A DNA stretch of 64,000 nt from Thiohalocapsa marina. GTDB taxonomy: Bacteria > Pseudomonadota > Gammaproteobacteria > Chromatiales > Chromatiaceae. Position 1 is the stretch's first letter, and each line of letters opens with the position of its first letter. The notes below the pieces were generated by a model. It was not told where the DNA came from, did no database searches, and saw only the letters and a list, made by a program, of their open reading frames with translations. Below are positions 38,288-48,172 of the stretch, one piece after another. A program made the position numbers and the translations under genes. The stretch lies in the NCBI RefSeq assembly GCF_008632335.1, contig NZ_VWXX01000004.1, positions 62,001 to 126,000 on the forward strand, written 5' to 3'.

Positions 38288-39669
38288 GGCCCCGACGACG
38301 CAGCCGCGGCGCGGATGTCGGCAACGGCGTCGGCGGTCACCGGCGGCGCATCGTTGCCCCAGCTTGCGCGCAGGTAGCTCACCAGCGCGGCCACCTGATG
38401 GTCGTTCAGCAGCTCGGCGAATGACGGCATCACCACATGGGCCGAGTAGGCAGCTGCGGACGCCGCCGGTGCCCCGAGCAGGATCGCCCGTATCGCCTCA
38501 TCAGGCGAGGCTGCGATGACCGCGGCATTGCCCCGCATGGGTGGCACATAGGGACCGAGGCCCTGGCCATAGGGCCGATGACAGGCGCTGCAGTAATCGG
38601 CGTAGAGTCGCCAGCCCCGGTCCGTGATATCGGCATCGGCAGCGGTCGACCGCGCGGTGCCGACGTCCCCGGGTGCAGGTGCCTTCAGATAGACGGCGAT
38701 GGCGCGCAGGTCGGACCGCGCCAGCCACGCGAGCCCGGCGTGGGTCGTACGTCCGATCTCTGCCGGCGTCATGATGACAGCGGCTGCCGCCGGGTCGGAG
38801 TGCATACGGGCGTCCTGATCAGCAGTATCCTGATCAGCGGCACCCGGGCCGGCACCCAGAACGGCGGCCAGGGCGTCGACGGACAAGCCTTCCACGACCT
38901 CGGCCAATGCCGGGGCTGACCCGGCGCCGAACCAGTCCGCCAGGGCGCCGTCGGCATCCGATGGCAGCATCTCCGCCGCGCGCTCGCCCATGTCCTCGCC
39001 GGCGGCCGTGGGCGCACCGTGACAGGCCGCGCACCGGCCCGGTCCCTGCACCAGATAGGCGCCGCGGTTCCATTCGTCGCTCATGGCCGGATCGGCGCGC
39101 CATGGGCGGCTGTCGAGATGCAACGCCTGCCAGCCGAACAGCGTCTCACGCTGGTCGAGGGGCCAGCGCAGCCGCGTCGGCGGGGCGTGGTACGACGCCG
39201 GCGGCAGCGAAAACAGGTAGTCCTTGATGGCCAGCACGGCGTCCTGGGGCATGCGCGCATAGAAGGCGTAGGGAAAGACCGGAGAGTACGGCAGGCCGTT
39301 GGGGGCCACGCCGTCGTGCATCGCCCGCAGGAAGTCCTGATCGGAGAAGCGACCGATGCCGGCCTCCCGCGACGGGGTGATGTTGGGCGTGTAGACGATA
39401 CCCGCAGGCGTCTGCAGACCCAGGCCCCCGGCGAAGGGCTCGCCGCCCGGTCGGGTATGGCAGTCGGCGCAGCCACCCGCCCGGGCCAGATAGGCACCGT
39501 AGGCCAGCCGGGCCTCGGAGACCCGAGGTGCCGTTGACGGCGCGCTTGGGGACACTGTCGGCAGCGGTGAGGATGCCGGCGCCTCGGCAGTCGCGATGGT
39601 GGTCGGCACCAGGCAGTGGATGCCCAGCAGCATCCCGGCGGTCAGGGTCGGACGAAGCCCCATGATCAT
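38284..39669 (-). CDS. Tri-haem periplasmic cytochrome c
   Basis: Exported electron carrier with three C-x-x-C-H sites: C-A-D-C-H (ends His71), C-A-A-C-H (ends His217) and C-S-A-C-H (ends His364). The 461-residue product has an N-terminal signal (LTAGMLLGIHCLVPTTIATAEA) and a Pro/Ser linker before domain one. The arrangement is that of the cytochrome subunits of membrane alcohol, aldehyde or gluconate dehydrogenases (GGLGLQTPAGIVYTPNITP is typical of that group), but no dehydrogenase gene is adjacent. Two ATGs lie close together; the second (39663) is better spaced from the GGAG site. Confidence 0.88.
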   Translation of the reverse strand: MIMGLRPTLTAGMLLGIHCLVPTTIATAEAPASSPLPTVSPSAPSTAPRVSEARLAYGAYLARAGGCADCHTRPGGEPFAGGLGLQTPAGIVYTPNITPSREAGIGRFSDQDFLRAMHDGVAPNGLPYSPVFPYAFYARMPQDAVLAIKDYLFSLPPASYHAPPTRLRWPLDQRETLFGWQALHLDSRPWRADPAMSDEWNRGAYLVQGPGRCAACHGAPTAAGEDMGERAAEMLPSDADGALADWFGAGSAPALAEVVEGLSVDALAAVLGAGPGAADQDTADQDARMHSDPAAAAVIMTPAEIGRTTHAGLAWLARSDLRAIAVYLKAPAPGDVGTARSTAADADITDRGWRLYADYCSACHRPYGQGLGPYVPPMRGNAAVIAASPDEAIRAILLGAPAASAAAYSAHVVMPSFAELLNDHQVAALVSYLRASWGNDAPPVTADAVADIRAAAASSGP

Positions 39670-39735
39670 GATCTCCGGCAGATGGGTTGATGCGCACCCT
39701 GCGTCTGGATCGCGCAGCGGTCAGTGGGTCCGGCG

Positions 39736-40950
39736 TCAGACCGGGCGCGACGGCGTCGGCAGACCACCATAGAAAATGTCCCGGTAACCGACATAGATCG
39801 AGGCCAACAGGATCGGCAGCACCACCAGCAGCCCGAGAAACATGGGGATCGAGCCCAGCACCACCAGGGCCATCAGGACCAGGCCGTACAGCACGAACGG
39901 CATCACGTTGCGCCAGCAGGCGGTGAAGCTCAGCTGCATGGCCGCCAGCGGCGCCATGCGCTCCAGCACCACCAGCGCCGGTGCAAACCAGTAGGCCATG
40001 ATCACCGGTACCAGCAACAGCATGATCAGCAGCAGCGCCGACAGCAGCAGCGGCCCCATGGTGGCCATCAGCAGTTCAGGGTCCTGCTGCTCCAGCACCG
40101 CCGCATCCATGCCGCCCGCCAGGGCCCCGATGATGCCGACGCCGACCCCGGCGACGATGGCGACCACGAACACCCCGACCAGATACAGCGCACCGACGGT
40201 GACCAGACGTCCGGCATGACCGCTGGAGAAGCCGTCGAACAGGGCGTTCATGCGAAAGCCGCCGCCACTGGCCTGGGCATGGGCGCCCAGCATCAGACCA
40301 CCGAGGAACACCGGCCCGATCAGGGTGCTGACCAGGCCGCCGATCATGGGCACCAGGCTGATCAGACTGGACAGGACGAACAGCGCCGCGGCGGCCCCGA
40401 TCCAGGGGATGGGCGCCCGCCGGAACAGCTCGAATCCGCCGACGATCCACTGCCAGCCATTGCCCAGGGGCACCGCGCGGACGCCGCCCCTGTGGGTCCC
40501 CGGCCCGGCACCCGCTCCGGCATCTCCGGCGCTAACGCCAGCCCCGACGCCAGATCCAATCCCCGGCTCGCTCCCAGCTGGTCGCGACGGGGCGGGTGGC
40601 GGCTCGGCACCATGACGACCGGGCTCGGCACTGGTCGCGCCGCTGAATGCACCGGCGGATCCGCTGGCGGACGAGGCGATGGATGGGCTGGCTGCATGCG
40701 GATCGACCGGCGTGCCGCTGGGTTCCACCCGCACCTCCAGTCCGATCTCCTCCAGGATCTCGCGATAGCGCGCGGCATTGGCCTGGTCGATCTCCTGTTT
40801 CAGCACCCGCGCGCCCCCGCCCAGCAGCAGTTCACGCGCCTTGTCTTCCGCGACCTTGAAGATGGCGGCGAAATCACGCACCGTCTGCTCCGCGCTCGCC
40901 TGCGGCTGCAACGCGCCGGTATAGACCACCTGATACAGCATGCCCATCAT
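39736..40950 (-). CDS. BPSS1780-like polytopic membrane protein
   Basis: A 404-residue product of unknown role. Residues ~1-75 form a small soluble domain (YQVVYTGALQPQASAEQTVRDFAAIFKVAEDKARELLLG), followed by a Gly/Ala/Pro-rich linker of about 85 residues, then a membrane domain of some six helices starting GNGWQWIVGGFELFRRAPIPW, which resembles the BPSS1780 family of bacterial membrane proteins. An alternative start is the third methionine (40941). It stands alone between a cytochrome gene and a SEC-C gene. Confidence 0.7.
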   Translation of the reverse strand: MMGMLYQVVYTGALQPQASAEQTVRDFAAIFKVAEDKARELLLGGGARVLKQEIDQANAARYREILEEIGLEVRVEPSGTPVDPHAASPSIASSASGSAGAFSGATSAEPGRHGAEPPPAPSRPAGSEPGIGSGVGAGVSAGDAGAGAGPGTHRGGVRAVPLGNGWQWIVGGFELFRRAPIPWIGAAAALFVLSSLISLVPMIGGLVSTLIGPVFLGGLMLGAHAQASGGGFRMNALFDGFSSGHAGRLVTVGALYLVGVFVVAIVAGVGVGIIGALAGGMDAAVLEQQDPELLMATMGPLLLSALLLIMLLLVPVIMAYWFAPALVVLERMAPLAAMQLSFTACWRNVMPFVLYGLVLMALVVLGSIPMFLGLLVVLPILLASIYVGYRDIFYGGLPTPSRPV

Positions 40951-40990
40951 CTGCCTCCCATCGCTCCCGCACCGCCTCCGGCCTGCGCCG

Positions 40991-42850
40991 TCAGGCCGTC
41001 TGCCGTTTCATCCACGCCAGCAAACCCGGCTCTTCTTCCCAGACATCGCGCATGGCCTGCCGGTAGAGCCAGGCCTGGTCTTCCGTGCCGGGGGGCTGAT
41101 CGCCCGTGCCGGCGGACTGGTCGTCCAAACCCGGGGACGGGCGGCCATCGGCCCGGGCCGGGCGCTTGATGCGCTTGCGCAACAGAAAGCGCGGAATCTG
41201 CGGCAGACGCCCCACGGCATCGCGTAGCGCCCTGGCGGCGCGCTCCTCGCGGCCCAGGCGGTACAGCGCCAGCACCTCGCCGTAGGCCAGATCGGCCAGT
41301 CGATCCGCCGGGAATTGCCGCGCCAGCGCCAGGGCCTTTTCGTCTTCGTGCCGACGCAGATAGTGATTCATCAACTCGGCGCGCACGCCATGATTATCCG
41401 CCGGATTGAGCTCGAGCAACAGTTCCAGCACCGCCGCGGCCTGCGCCTGTTCCGCCGCCTCGGCATACTGCAGGTAGAGACGGAACAGCAGACGCAGCGT
41501 CGCGCGGTGCTGAGCATCCTGCCAGCACAATGGCATCGGGCCGGAACCGGAACCAGTCAGGCTGTGCCGAATCAGCGCCATGGCCCGTTCCAGCAGCGGC
41601 CGGTAGAGCACCCGGGCCACCCAGGGCAGGCTGCTCTCCGGATGCCCGTAGATGGCGGTGGCGACATCGTCCAGCACGTCGAGGCTGTCCGCCGCCTGTG
41701 GCTGCTGCTCCAGCAGCCGCAGCCAGGCATCATCCTGCCAGGCCATGTCCAGACCGGCGACCGTCAACTGCGTCGACAGGGGCTTGCCGACAGGGTACAG
41801 CGCGCGCCAGCGCTGCTCCAGATGGTGCAGCGACGCGGCTGCATCCAGGGGCGGGAGCGGGCGCCCGGCCATGTCCGCGACCCACTCCCGCAGGCGCAGC
41901 AGCAGCGGGTCCATGAATGCCAGCTGGCTCTCCACCAGGGCCTCCTGCGGGTCGACCCGGACCTGCTCCAGGAACAGCAGCACCGGGCTGTCGGCCTGAC
42001 CCGCGCGTCGCAGCTTGTGTTGCCAGAACAGCGCGCGGGCGCGTGCGTGATCATCGCGATGCTGCGCGGCCAGCAAGGTGATCTCCAGCAGGGCTGTGCC
42101 GGGGTTGTCGGGGCCATGGCGTTGCGCCAGCCGAAAGGCCTCGAATGCGGTGTCGAAATCGCCCTCGTCCATGGACTGGGTGCTGAGCCGCTGCCAGGCC
42201 GCGGACTTGAGCGGCGCGCAGCCTTCCTCCGCGACGCGCCGCAGGAACGCCGGCTTCTTCTTGTGATGGTCCAGCGCGTCATAGGCATCGCACAGGGCGT
42301 CCAGCGCCGGCTCGTAGCGCGCATCGAGCCGCCGGAGATCGCCCGCGAACAGCGGCTCCAGCAGGGCCGGGACGCGGCCGGGGTGGTCCGCCTCCAGCCA
42401 GCGGTCGGCCACTCTGGCCAACAACGGGCCCGGTACCACACGCGCCTGCAGCGCGCGCCGCAGCTGTGCGTCGGACAGCGCCTCCAGCAGCGCCTCCCAC
42501 ACCAGGTCTGCCGGCAGTTCGAACGCCTGCTGATCGGGCCCGCAACAGTCGCCGTAGCGCGCCCCTGAGCCGCAGGGACAGGGGGCCGCATCCACCAGCC
42601 GGGGCACCGGCATGGGTCTGAACCCATGTTCCGGCCGGGGTAGCAGGCGCCAGATGGCAACGGCCAGCAGGACGCCCAGGCGGCGCAGATCCTCCGCGGC
42701 CAGTTCATCGTCCGGATCGGCCACCGCGGGCAGGGTCTGCTGCACCCAGTCCAGGAAGCGATCGAAGTCGCGATGCCTCAGGATATGCCGCACCGCAGCG
42801 CCGATGAGCTGATCCATGCTCAGCGGTGCGGACTGCTCGTGCAGGTTCAT
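40991..42850 (-). CDS. SEC-C zinc-motif protein with helical repeats
   Basis: A 619-residue cytoplasmic protein without a predicted membrane segment. The SEC-C motif is at APCPCGSGARYGDCCG (Cys91, Cys93, Cys102, Cys103), a small zinc site also found at the end of SecA. The remainder is alpha-helical and repeat-like, resembling TPR proteins (AAWQRLSTQSMDEGDFDTAFEAFRLAQRHG; AAQHRDDHARARALFWQHKL; LELNPADNHGVRAELMNHYLRRHEDEKALALARQF). Function unknown. It is divergent from the large nSTAND gene across a 155-base spacer. Confidence 0.75.
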   Translation of the reverse strand: MNLHEQSAPLSMDQLIGAAVRHILRHRDFDRFLDWVQQTLPAVADPDDELAAEDLRRLGVLLAVAIWRLLPRPEHGFRPMPVPRLVDAAPCPCGSGARYGDCCGPDQQAFELPADLVWEALLEALSDAQLRRALQARVVPGPLLARVADRWLEADHPGRVPALLEPLFAGDLRRLDARYEPALDALCDAYDALDHHKKKPAFLRRVAEEGCAPLKSAAWQRLSTQSMDEGDFDTAFEAFRLAQRHGPDNPGTALLEITLLAAQHRDDHARARALFWQHKLRRAGQADSPVLLFLEQVRVDPQEALVESQLAFMDPLLLRLREWVADMAGRPLPPLDAAASLHHLEQRWRALYPVGKPLSTQLTVAGLDMAWQDDAWLRLLEQQPQAADSLDVLDDVATAIYGHPESSLPWVARVLYRPLLERAMALIRHSLTGSGSGPMPLCWQDAQHRATLRLLFRLYLQYAEAAEQAQAAAVLELLLELNPADNHGVRAELMNHYLRRHEDEKALALARQFPADRLADLAYGEVLALYRLGREERAARALRDAVGRLPQIPRFLLRKRIKRPARADGRPSPGLDDQSAGTGDQPPGTEDQAWLYRQAMRDVWEEEPGLLAWMKRQTA

Positions 42851-42888
42851 GCCGACCCCCGTCTCTGTGACCTCCCGACATGCGGGAT

Positions 42889-42942
42889 TCGGGGATTTTA
42901 CCCCGAGCGACCGGCCGACTGTCGAGCCGACTGCGCTATAGT
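42889..42942 (+). promoter_or_regulatory. Hairpin and -10 element in the SEC-C / nSTAND spacer
   Basis: TCGGGG, six bases (ATTTTA), CCCCGA form a compact inverted repeat at 42889-42906. TATAGT at 42937-42942 on plus is a good -10 sequence, about 64 bases before the nSTAND start codon; no strong -35 is seen at the proper distance. The repeat could be an operator shared by both divergent genes. Confidence 0.45.
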
Positions 42943-43005
42943 CCGCACATCAGTCGCTTCAGCCGTTGCCATCGAGACTTCGGTCCTCGCGGGTCGCCAG
43001 AGTCC

Positions 43006-46000
43006 ATGCCAGACAACCGGGTACGCATCTTCGTTTCATCCCCCGCCGACGTGGAGCACGAGCGCGCCACCGTCAAGGCCGTGGTCGAACGCCTGGCGCA
43101 GGAATACATCCCCTACTTCACCCTGCAGACCGTGCTGTGGGAAGAGGAGGCACTCACCGCCGATCGCACCTTCCAGGCCGGGCTGACGCACCCGTCCGAC
43201 TGCGACATCGTCCTCGTCATCCTGTGGACACGGCTCGGCTCACCGTTGCCACAGCAGCCCTACCGCGGCATGACCGGCACCGAGTGGGAGTTTCTCAGTG
43301 CCGTTGAGGCCTCGTCCCGCGACGGGCGCCCGGAGGTACTGGTGTACAAGAAGACGGCGGCGAAGCTGGTGGACATCACCGACGCCGCCGCGGCGCAAGA
43401 GGCGATGGAGGACCGACGCCGGCTGGAGACCTTCTTCCGCGAACACTTCTTCAACCCGGACAACACCTTTCGCCGCGCCTTCCGCACCTTCGACAACGAC
43501 GCCGCATTCCGCGAGCTGGTGGAGGTGCAGCTGCGCAAGCTGCTCAACCGCCGCATCAGCGCCGAGCGGCGGGCCGCCGCCGGCCCGGCCCACTGGCAGG
43601 GGAGCCCGTTCCGACCGGACCGGCCCTTCGAGGTGGCGGACGAGCGGGTCTTCACCGGCCGCGAGCGCGAGATCCGCGAACTGCTCGGCCGGCTCGAGGC
43701 CCGCCGCGCGGACGAACCCGGCTTTCTGCTGCTCAGCGGCCCCGGCGCCGCCGGCAGGACCTCGCTGCTGCGCGCGGGACTGGCGGCACGGCTGGCGCGG
43801 CCGTTCCTGTTCGAGCGGATCGCCGGCGTGCGCTGCGTGCTGACGGATCCCCTGGCCGATGCGCCGACGCCGCTGGGCGCCCTGGCCGCCGGCCTGTGTC
43901 GCACCGAGGCCCTGGGCGATCCGCTGTCGCGCTTCGGGCTGTCGGTGGCGCAGTTCGAGCGCCTGCTCGCCGGCGAACCGGAGCTGGCGGCGCGCCAGAT
44001 CGAAAGCGCACTGCACCAGCTCACCCCCGCCAGCGCCGACCCGGATGCCTCGATCCGGCTCGCCCTGATCCTGGACCCGCTCGAAGATCTGCTCGAAGCC
44101 AACGAACCGGACACCTTGCAGCCCTTCGCCAGGGCCTTACGCGCCCTCGCCGAGATCCCCGCCATCTGGGTCGTCGCATCCTTGCGCAGCGACGCCCTGC
44201 CCCGCCTCGCGGCGCTGGACAGACTGCTGGAGCTGGTGACGCCGGCGCGCTGGATCGAGCTCGAGCCCCTGCCGACGGCGCGGATCCGGCAGGTGGTCGA
44301 GATCCCGCTGCGCATCGCCGGCATCGAGCCGGAGTCGGGGCCGGAACCAGAACCTGAACCGGAACGCGAGCGGGAAACCGAAGCGGCCCCTGAGCAACGC
44401 GCGGTGCCGGGCCGGGGGTCGCGCCGACGGTCCGTCGGGGAGGCCCGCGGACCGGGTCTGGTCGAACAGATCGAAGCCGAGGCGTCGCGGCTCCGGCTCT
44501 GGGCGCCCCCGGTGCAGGGCCTGCTGGACCGGTTCTATCGCGAGGCACTGGGCCAGGCCGCCCCGGACGCCGACCCGAGCCTGCCGATCCCCATCTCGAC
44601 CCCCAGCCCAACGCGGACCCCAGCGCTGGGCGACGCGCTGGCGGGCCAGGTATTGCAACGGGCACAGCGGCTCTGGAGCGGGCTCGACGACCGCCAGCGC
44701 GCGGCCCTGCCGCGGCTGTGTCGGGCCCTGATCGGCCTGGATGCCGACGGTCTGCGGCCCGTCATCCGGCAGGGCGATCTGCGGGCGCTGCGCGCCGATG
44801 CCGACTGCGCTGCCCTGCTCCGGGCGATGATCCGCGCGCACCTGGTCATCGCCGAGGGCGTGCCGGATCCGACCCGGCTGGTGCCCTGCGAGCAACCGGA
44901 CGAGCGCCTGCTGGGCATCCTGCAGGGGGCCTGGCGTCAATGGTGGCGCGACTGGACCGCGCACTGGCGCCCACCACAGGAGCGGCCGGCGGCCGCGCAG
45001 GACCCGAGTGCGCAGCCAGGCGCCCGGCCGGAGCGGACGCTCGCGGCGGCCGCAGACGGCCCCGCCGAGGCGCCGGCAGTGGACCTGGCCGCCTACCATC
45101 CGGTGGCCAGCTTCAGCCATCCGGCCCTGATCCGGCACTGGCCGCCGGTGCGCGACTGGCTGCGCGATGCCGACAACCGCCGGCTGTTGCAGGTTCGCGG
45201 TCAGCTCACCCGGCAGGCGCTGTTGTGGAAGCGCACCGACTGCAACCGCGAGTATCTCTACGGCGAACTCAGCCATGCGGCGGCCCGGCGCTTCGCCGAC
45301 CCCTTTGCCGGAGAACTGGAGCCGGTGGAGCAGGAGTTCCTGCAGCGCTCCGCCGCCCAGATCGGCTTCGTGCGTCGCCGCAACCGGCTGGTGCGCGCCT
45401 TCGGCGTCATGTTGCTGGCGCTGCTGGTTGGCGCCACCGGCGCGGCGGGCCTGGCCTGGCAGGCGTCGCGGGATGCCCGGATCAACCTGCACCGCGGCCA
45501 GCTCAAGGAGGCGGACCTGCACATCACCCGCGGTAACACGCCGCAGGCGGTGATCCAGGCCATCGCCGCCGGCGAGGATCTACCGCACCAGGCGGTGCAG
45601 ACCCTGAGCCTGGCCTTCAGCCGCAATCGGCTGCTGGCCATGGCCAGGTCCGGTGACGCCGACCCCGGTGATCCGCACCGGCCCGCCTTCGACGCCGACG
45701 GTACCTTGCTGGCCACCATCACGCCGCAACAGGGCGCGCAACTGTGGCGCCTCACCGATGGACGCTATGTGCCCGACCAGGCGCTGCATGGCGACGGACT
45801 TGGCCTGCACAGCCTGGTCATCGCCACCGACGGCACGGTGTTCGGCATCGGTCCCGCGGGCATCTGGGCACTACCGGCAGAGGCCGAAGCCCCGCCGCGC
45901 TATCCCTGTGGCAGCCCGCCCGGGACCGCCCTTCGGCTGGATGCCGCGCGTCGCTACCTGGCCCTGGGTAGCGCGGATGGCGCGGTCTGCGTGGTCGACC

Positions 46001-48141
46001 TGCAGCAGCCCGGCCGCGTGCTGCTGCAGCGGACATTCGACGAAGGCGAGATCCGCGGCCTGAGCTTTTCGCCCCAGGGCGACCGGCTACTGACCGCATC
46101 TGCTCTTGGCCGGACCCATATCATCGACCTGCGCAGCGGCGACATCCTGCACTCGCTGCCCGCCGACGGCCCCCTCGGGCGCCCGTTCAACAGCGCCGTG
46201 TTCGACGCGGCTGGCGAGCGCATCGCCATCGCCGCCGTCGATGAACGCGTGCGCCTGTATCACGGCGACGGCAGGCCCCTCGACGAGCTCGCCGAAAGCG
46301 ACATCGGCGGTGAGCCGTTCAAGATCCACCGCACCGCGGTGCGCGAGGTGGCCTTTGCCCCCAATGGCGCCTTCCTGGTGGCGGCGGACGACCAGGGTCA
46401 GGTGGTGCGCTGGTCGCTGGACGGTTCGCGTCAAGCAGTGGTGCTGGGCAATCACGGGCTCAGCATCACCAGCCTGGCGATGGGACCAGCGCCGGTCGGC
46501 CCGTCCGAAGAGACCCTGGTACTGACCGGATCCCTGGATCAGACGGCCCGGCTGTGGGGCCTGGAGACCGGCAAGCCGCTGGCGGTACTGGGCCACGACG
46601 GCGCCCTGAGCGCCGCCGCCTTCAGCCGCGACGGCAGCCGTGTGCAGACCTTCTCGCGGCAGGACGGCAGCGCGCGCCTGTGGAGTGTGCGGCCCGGATC
46701 CCGACTGGCCTTCGAACTGCCCCACCCCGACCATGTATGGGATCTGAGCCTGGCGATCGCGCCGCCGGAGCTCGCCCATTCCGGCACCGGTGCGGATCCC
46801 GGCGAGGGCCCCGGTGAAGACCCTGGCGTGGCCAACGGCATGCAAGCTGAGACGCCGCCAGGCACAACCCTGCCGCTGCTGTTGGCCACCGCCGGCTATG
46901 ATGGCGGTGTGCGCGTCTGGCGCTATCACCGCGCGACGCCGGGCGCCCTGCAGACACCCACAGCGTCGTCGCCACGACCATCGAAGGCGCAGGCGAACAC
47001 CCAGACCCAGCCGCCCCCGGAGCCGTTGCTGAACCTGCAGGCCCATGCCGATCGGGTACGCCAGGTCCGCTTCTCCGGCTCGGCGCGACGGCTGGCCTCC
47101 GCCGCCTACGACGGCACGGCCCAGGTGCATGACCTGATTTCCGGCAGCACCTGCGTGCTACCGGTCACGCCGGACAACGACGCCGGGCGCGTCTACAACG
47201 CCCTGTTCGGGCCCGACGAGCGCTGGCTGCTGACCACGTCGGATGCCTCGGCAGAACCGGTGCGGCTGTTCTCCATCGCCCGCTGCGCCCCCATCGATGC
47301 CGGACCGGCGTTGACCCATGGCAATGTCGGGGTCACCGCCGCTGCCATCCGCGCCCTGGATGCGAGCACGCTGATCGCCACCGGCGACGAGGACGGCACC
47401 CTGCGGCTGCTCTCCCATGACCCGGCCGCCGGCGATGCGGCCTCCGGCTGGTCACGGCGCTGCGCCCTCGACCTCGGCATCGGCCCCGTCGGCAGCCTGA
47501 CCCTGTCCGGCGACGGCCGGCTGCTCGCGGCGGCCGGCAGCGACAGCCGCGCGGCCCTGGTGCACATCGATCCGCAGACCGTCGACTGCCGCCTCGGCGC
47601 CTATCTCGAAGGCCACACGGGCCGCGTCTATAGTGTGGATATCGCGCCGGACGGGCGCCGGATACTCACCGGCTCGCTGGACAAGACGGCCCGGCTGTGG
47701 GGGCGTGACGGGACCCCCCGGGCGGTGTTGCGGGGACACGAGGACCGCATCTATCGGGCCGACTTCAGCCCCGATGGCGACTGGATGCTGACCGCCTCCC
47801 GCGACGGCAGCCTGCGACTATGGCGCGCCCCTGGTCCCGGTGGCCATGCCGGTGCCCAGTCTGATTTCCGGGATGGCTCCGAATCCGGTGACATCGAGCA
47901 GATCAGCACCTTCCTGCCACTGCGCGCAGACCTGGGCGGCGTCGCCAGCGCGGCCTTCAGCCCCGACGGCCACTACATCGCCGGGGCCTACTGGGAGAAT
48001 GCAGCGCTGCTCTGGCGCATCTGGACAGAGGAGCAGACCGTGCCGCGTACCCGTATCGAACGCTGGGGCCGAGAGCGGGCGCGGCTCGCCCTCATCGACG
48101 AGGCCTACCGGTTTCGCGCCGCTAACCTGGCGTCGCCCTGA
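43006..48141 (+). CDS. DUF4062 / nSTAND NTPase / transmembrane / WD40 signalling protein
   Basis: A 1711-residue STAND-type protein. Order: DUF4062 at ~5-95 (VRIFVSSPADVEHERATVKAVVERL), an NTPase at ~225-800, one membrane helix at ~795-820 (FGVMLLALLVGATGAAGLAW), then WD40 repeats from ~890 to the end (ARLWGLETGK, ARLWSVRPG, VRVWRYHR, ARLWGRDG, LRLWRAPG), enough for about two beta propellers. The P-loop reads G-P-G-A-A-G-R-T-S (245-253), with Arg251 where Lys is expected; the Walker B-like D-P-L-E-D (Asp357, Glu360) is kept. A Pro/Glu/Arg insertion lies near 443-470. Inference: propellers sense a ligand and DUF4062 is the output. Proteins of this class are linked to immunity or programmed responses, but the role here is unknown. 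Confidence 0.85.
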   Translation: MPDNRVRIFVSSPADVEHERATVKAVVERLAQEYIPYFTLQTVLWEEEALTADRTFQAGLTHPSDCDIVLVILWTRLGSPLPQQPYRGMTGTEWEFLSAVEASSRDGRPEVLVYKKTAAKLVDITDAAAAQEAMEDRRRLETFFREHFFNPDNTFRRAFRTFDNDAAFRELVEVQLRKLLNRRISAERRAAAGPAHWQGSPFRPDRPFEVADERVFTGREREIRELLGRLEARRADEPGFLLLSGPGAAGRTSLLRAGLAARLARPFLFERIAGVRCVLTDPLADAPTPLGALAAGLCRTEALGDPLSRFGLSVAQFERLLAGEPELAARQIESALHQLTPASADPDASIRLALILDPLEDLLEANEPDTLQPFARALRALAEIPAIWVVASLRSDALPRLAALDRLLELVTPARWIELEPLPTARIRQVVEIPLRIAGIEPESGPEPEPEPERERETEAAPEQRAVPGRGSRRRSVGEARGPGLVEQIEAEASRLRLWAPPVQGLLDRFYREALGQAAPDADPSLPIPISTPSPTRTPALGDALAGQVLQRAQRLWSGLDDRQRAALPRLCRALIGLDADGLRPVIRQGDLRALRADADCAALLRAMIRAHLVIAEGVPDPTRLVPCEQPDERLLGILQGAWRQWWRDWTAHWRPPQERPAAAQDPSAQPGARPERTLAAAADGPAEAPAVDLAAYHPVASFSHPALIRHWPPVRDWLRDADNRRLLQVRGQLTRQALLWKRTDCNREYLYGELSHAAARRFADPFAGELEPVEQEFLQRSAAQIGFVRRRNRLVRAFGVMLLALLVGATGAAGLAWQASRDARINLHRGQLKEADLHITRGNTPQAVIQAIAAGEDLPHQAVQTLSLAFSRNRLLAMARSGDADPGDPHRPAFDADGTLLATITPQQGAQLWRLTDGRYVPDQALHGDGLGLHSLVIATDGTVFGIGPAGIWALPAEAEAPPRYPCGSPPGTALRLDAARRYLALGSADGAVCVVDLQQPGRVLLQRTFDEGEIRGLSFSPQGDRLLTASALGRTHIIDLRSGDILHSLPADGPLGRPFNSAVFDAAGERIAIAAVDERVRLYHGDGRPLDELAESDIGGEPFKIHRTAVREVAFAPNGAFLVAADDQGQVVRWSLDGSRQAVVLGNHGLSITSLAMGPAPVGPSEETLVLTGSLDQTARLWGLETGKPLAVLGHDGALSAAAFSRDGSRVQTFSRQDGSARLWSVRPGSRLAFELPHPDHVWDLSLAIAPPELAHSGTGADPGEGPGEDPGVANGMQAETPPGTTLPLLLATAGYDGGVRVWRYHRATPGALQTPTASSPRPSKAQANTQTQPPPEPLLNLQAHADRVRQVRFSGSARRLASAAYDGTAQVHDLISGSTCVLPVTPDNDAGRVYNALFGPDERWLLTTSDASAEPVRLFSIARCAPIDAGPALTHGNVGVTAAAIRALDASTLIATGDEDGTLRLLSHDPAAGDAASGWSRRCALDLGIGPVGSLTLSGDGRLLAAAGSDSRAALVHIDPQTVDCRLGAYLEGHTGRVYSVDIAPDGRRILTGSLDKTARLWGRDGTPRAVLRGHEDRIYRADFSPDGDWMLTASRDGSLRLWRAPGPGGHAGAQSDFRDGSESGDIEQISTFLPLRADLGGVASAAFSPDGHYIAGAYWENAALLWRIWTEEQTVPRTRIERWGRERARLALIDEAYRFRAANLASP

Positions 48142-48168
48142 GGAAATGCTGATTTATTCAGCATTTCC
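48142..48168 (+). terminator. Hairpin directly after the nSTAND stop
   Basis: GGAAATGCTGA and TCAGCATTTCC pair perfectly over 11 bp around a five-base TTTAT loop, starting at the base after the TGA. There is no T-run behind it, so it may stabilise the 3' end or act with the next hairpin. Confidence 0.55.
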
Positions 48169-48172
48169 CGTG

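Noticed and set aside
42880-43005. Upstream extension of the nSTAND protein by 42 residues
   Set aside because: The DUF4062 core begins right after the ATG at 43006, and the extension would contain the divergent promoter and hairpin.
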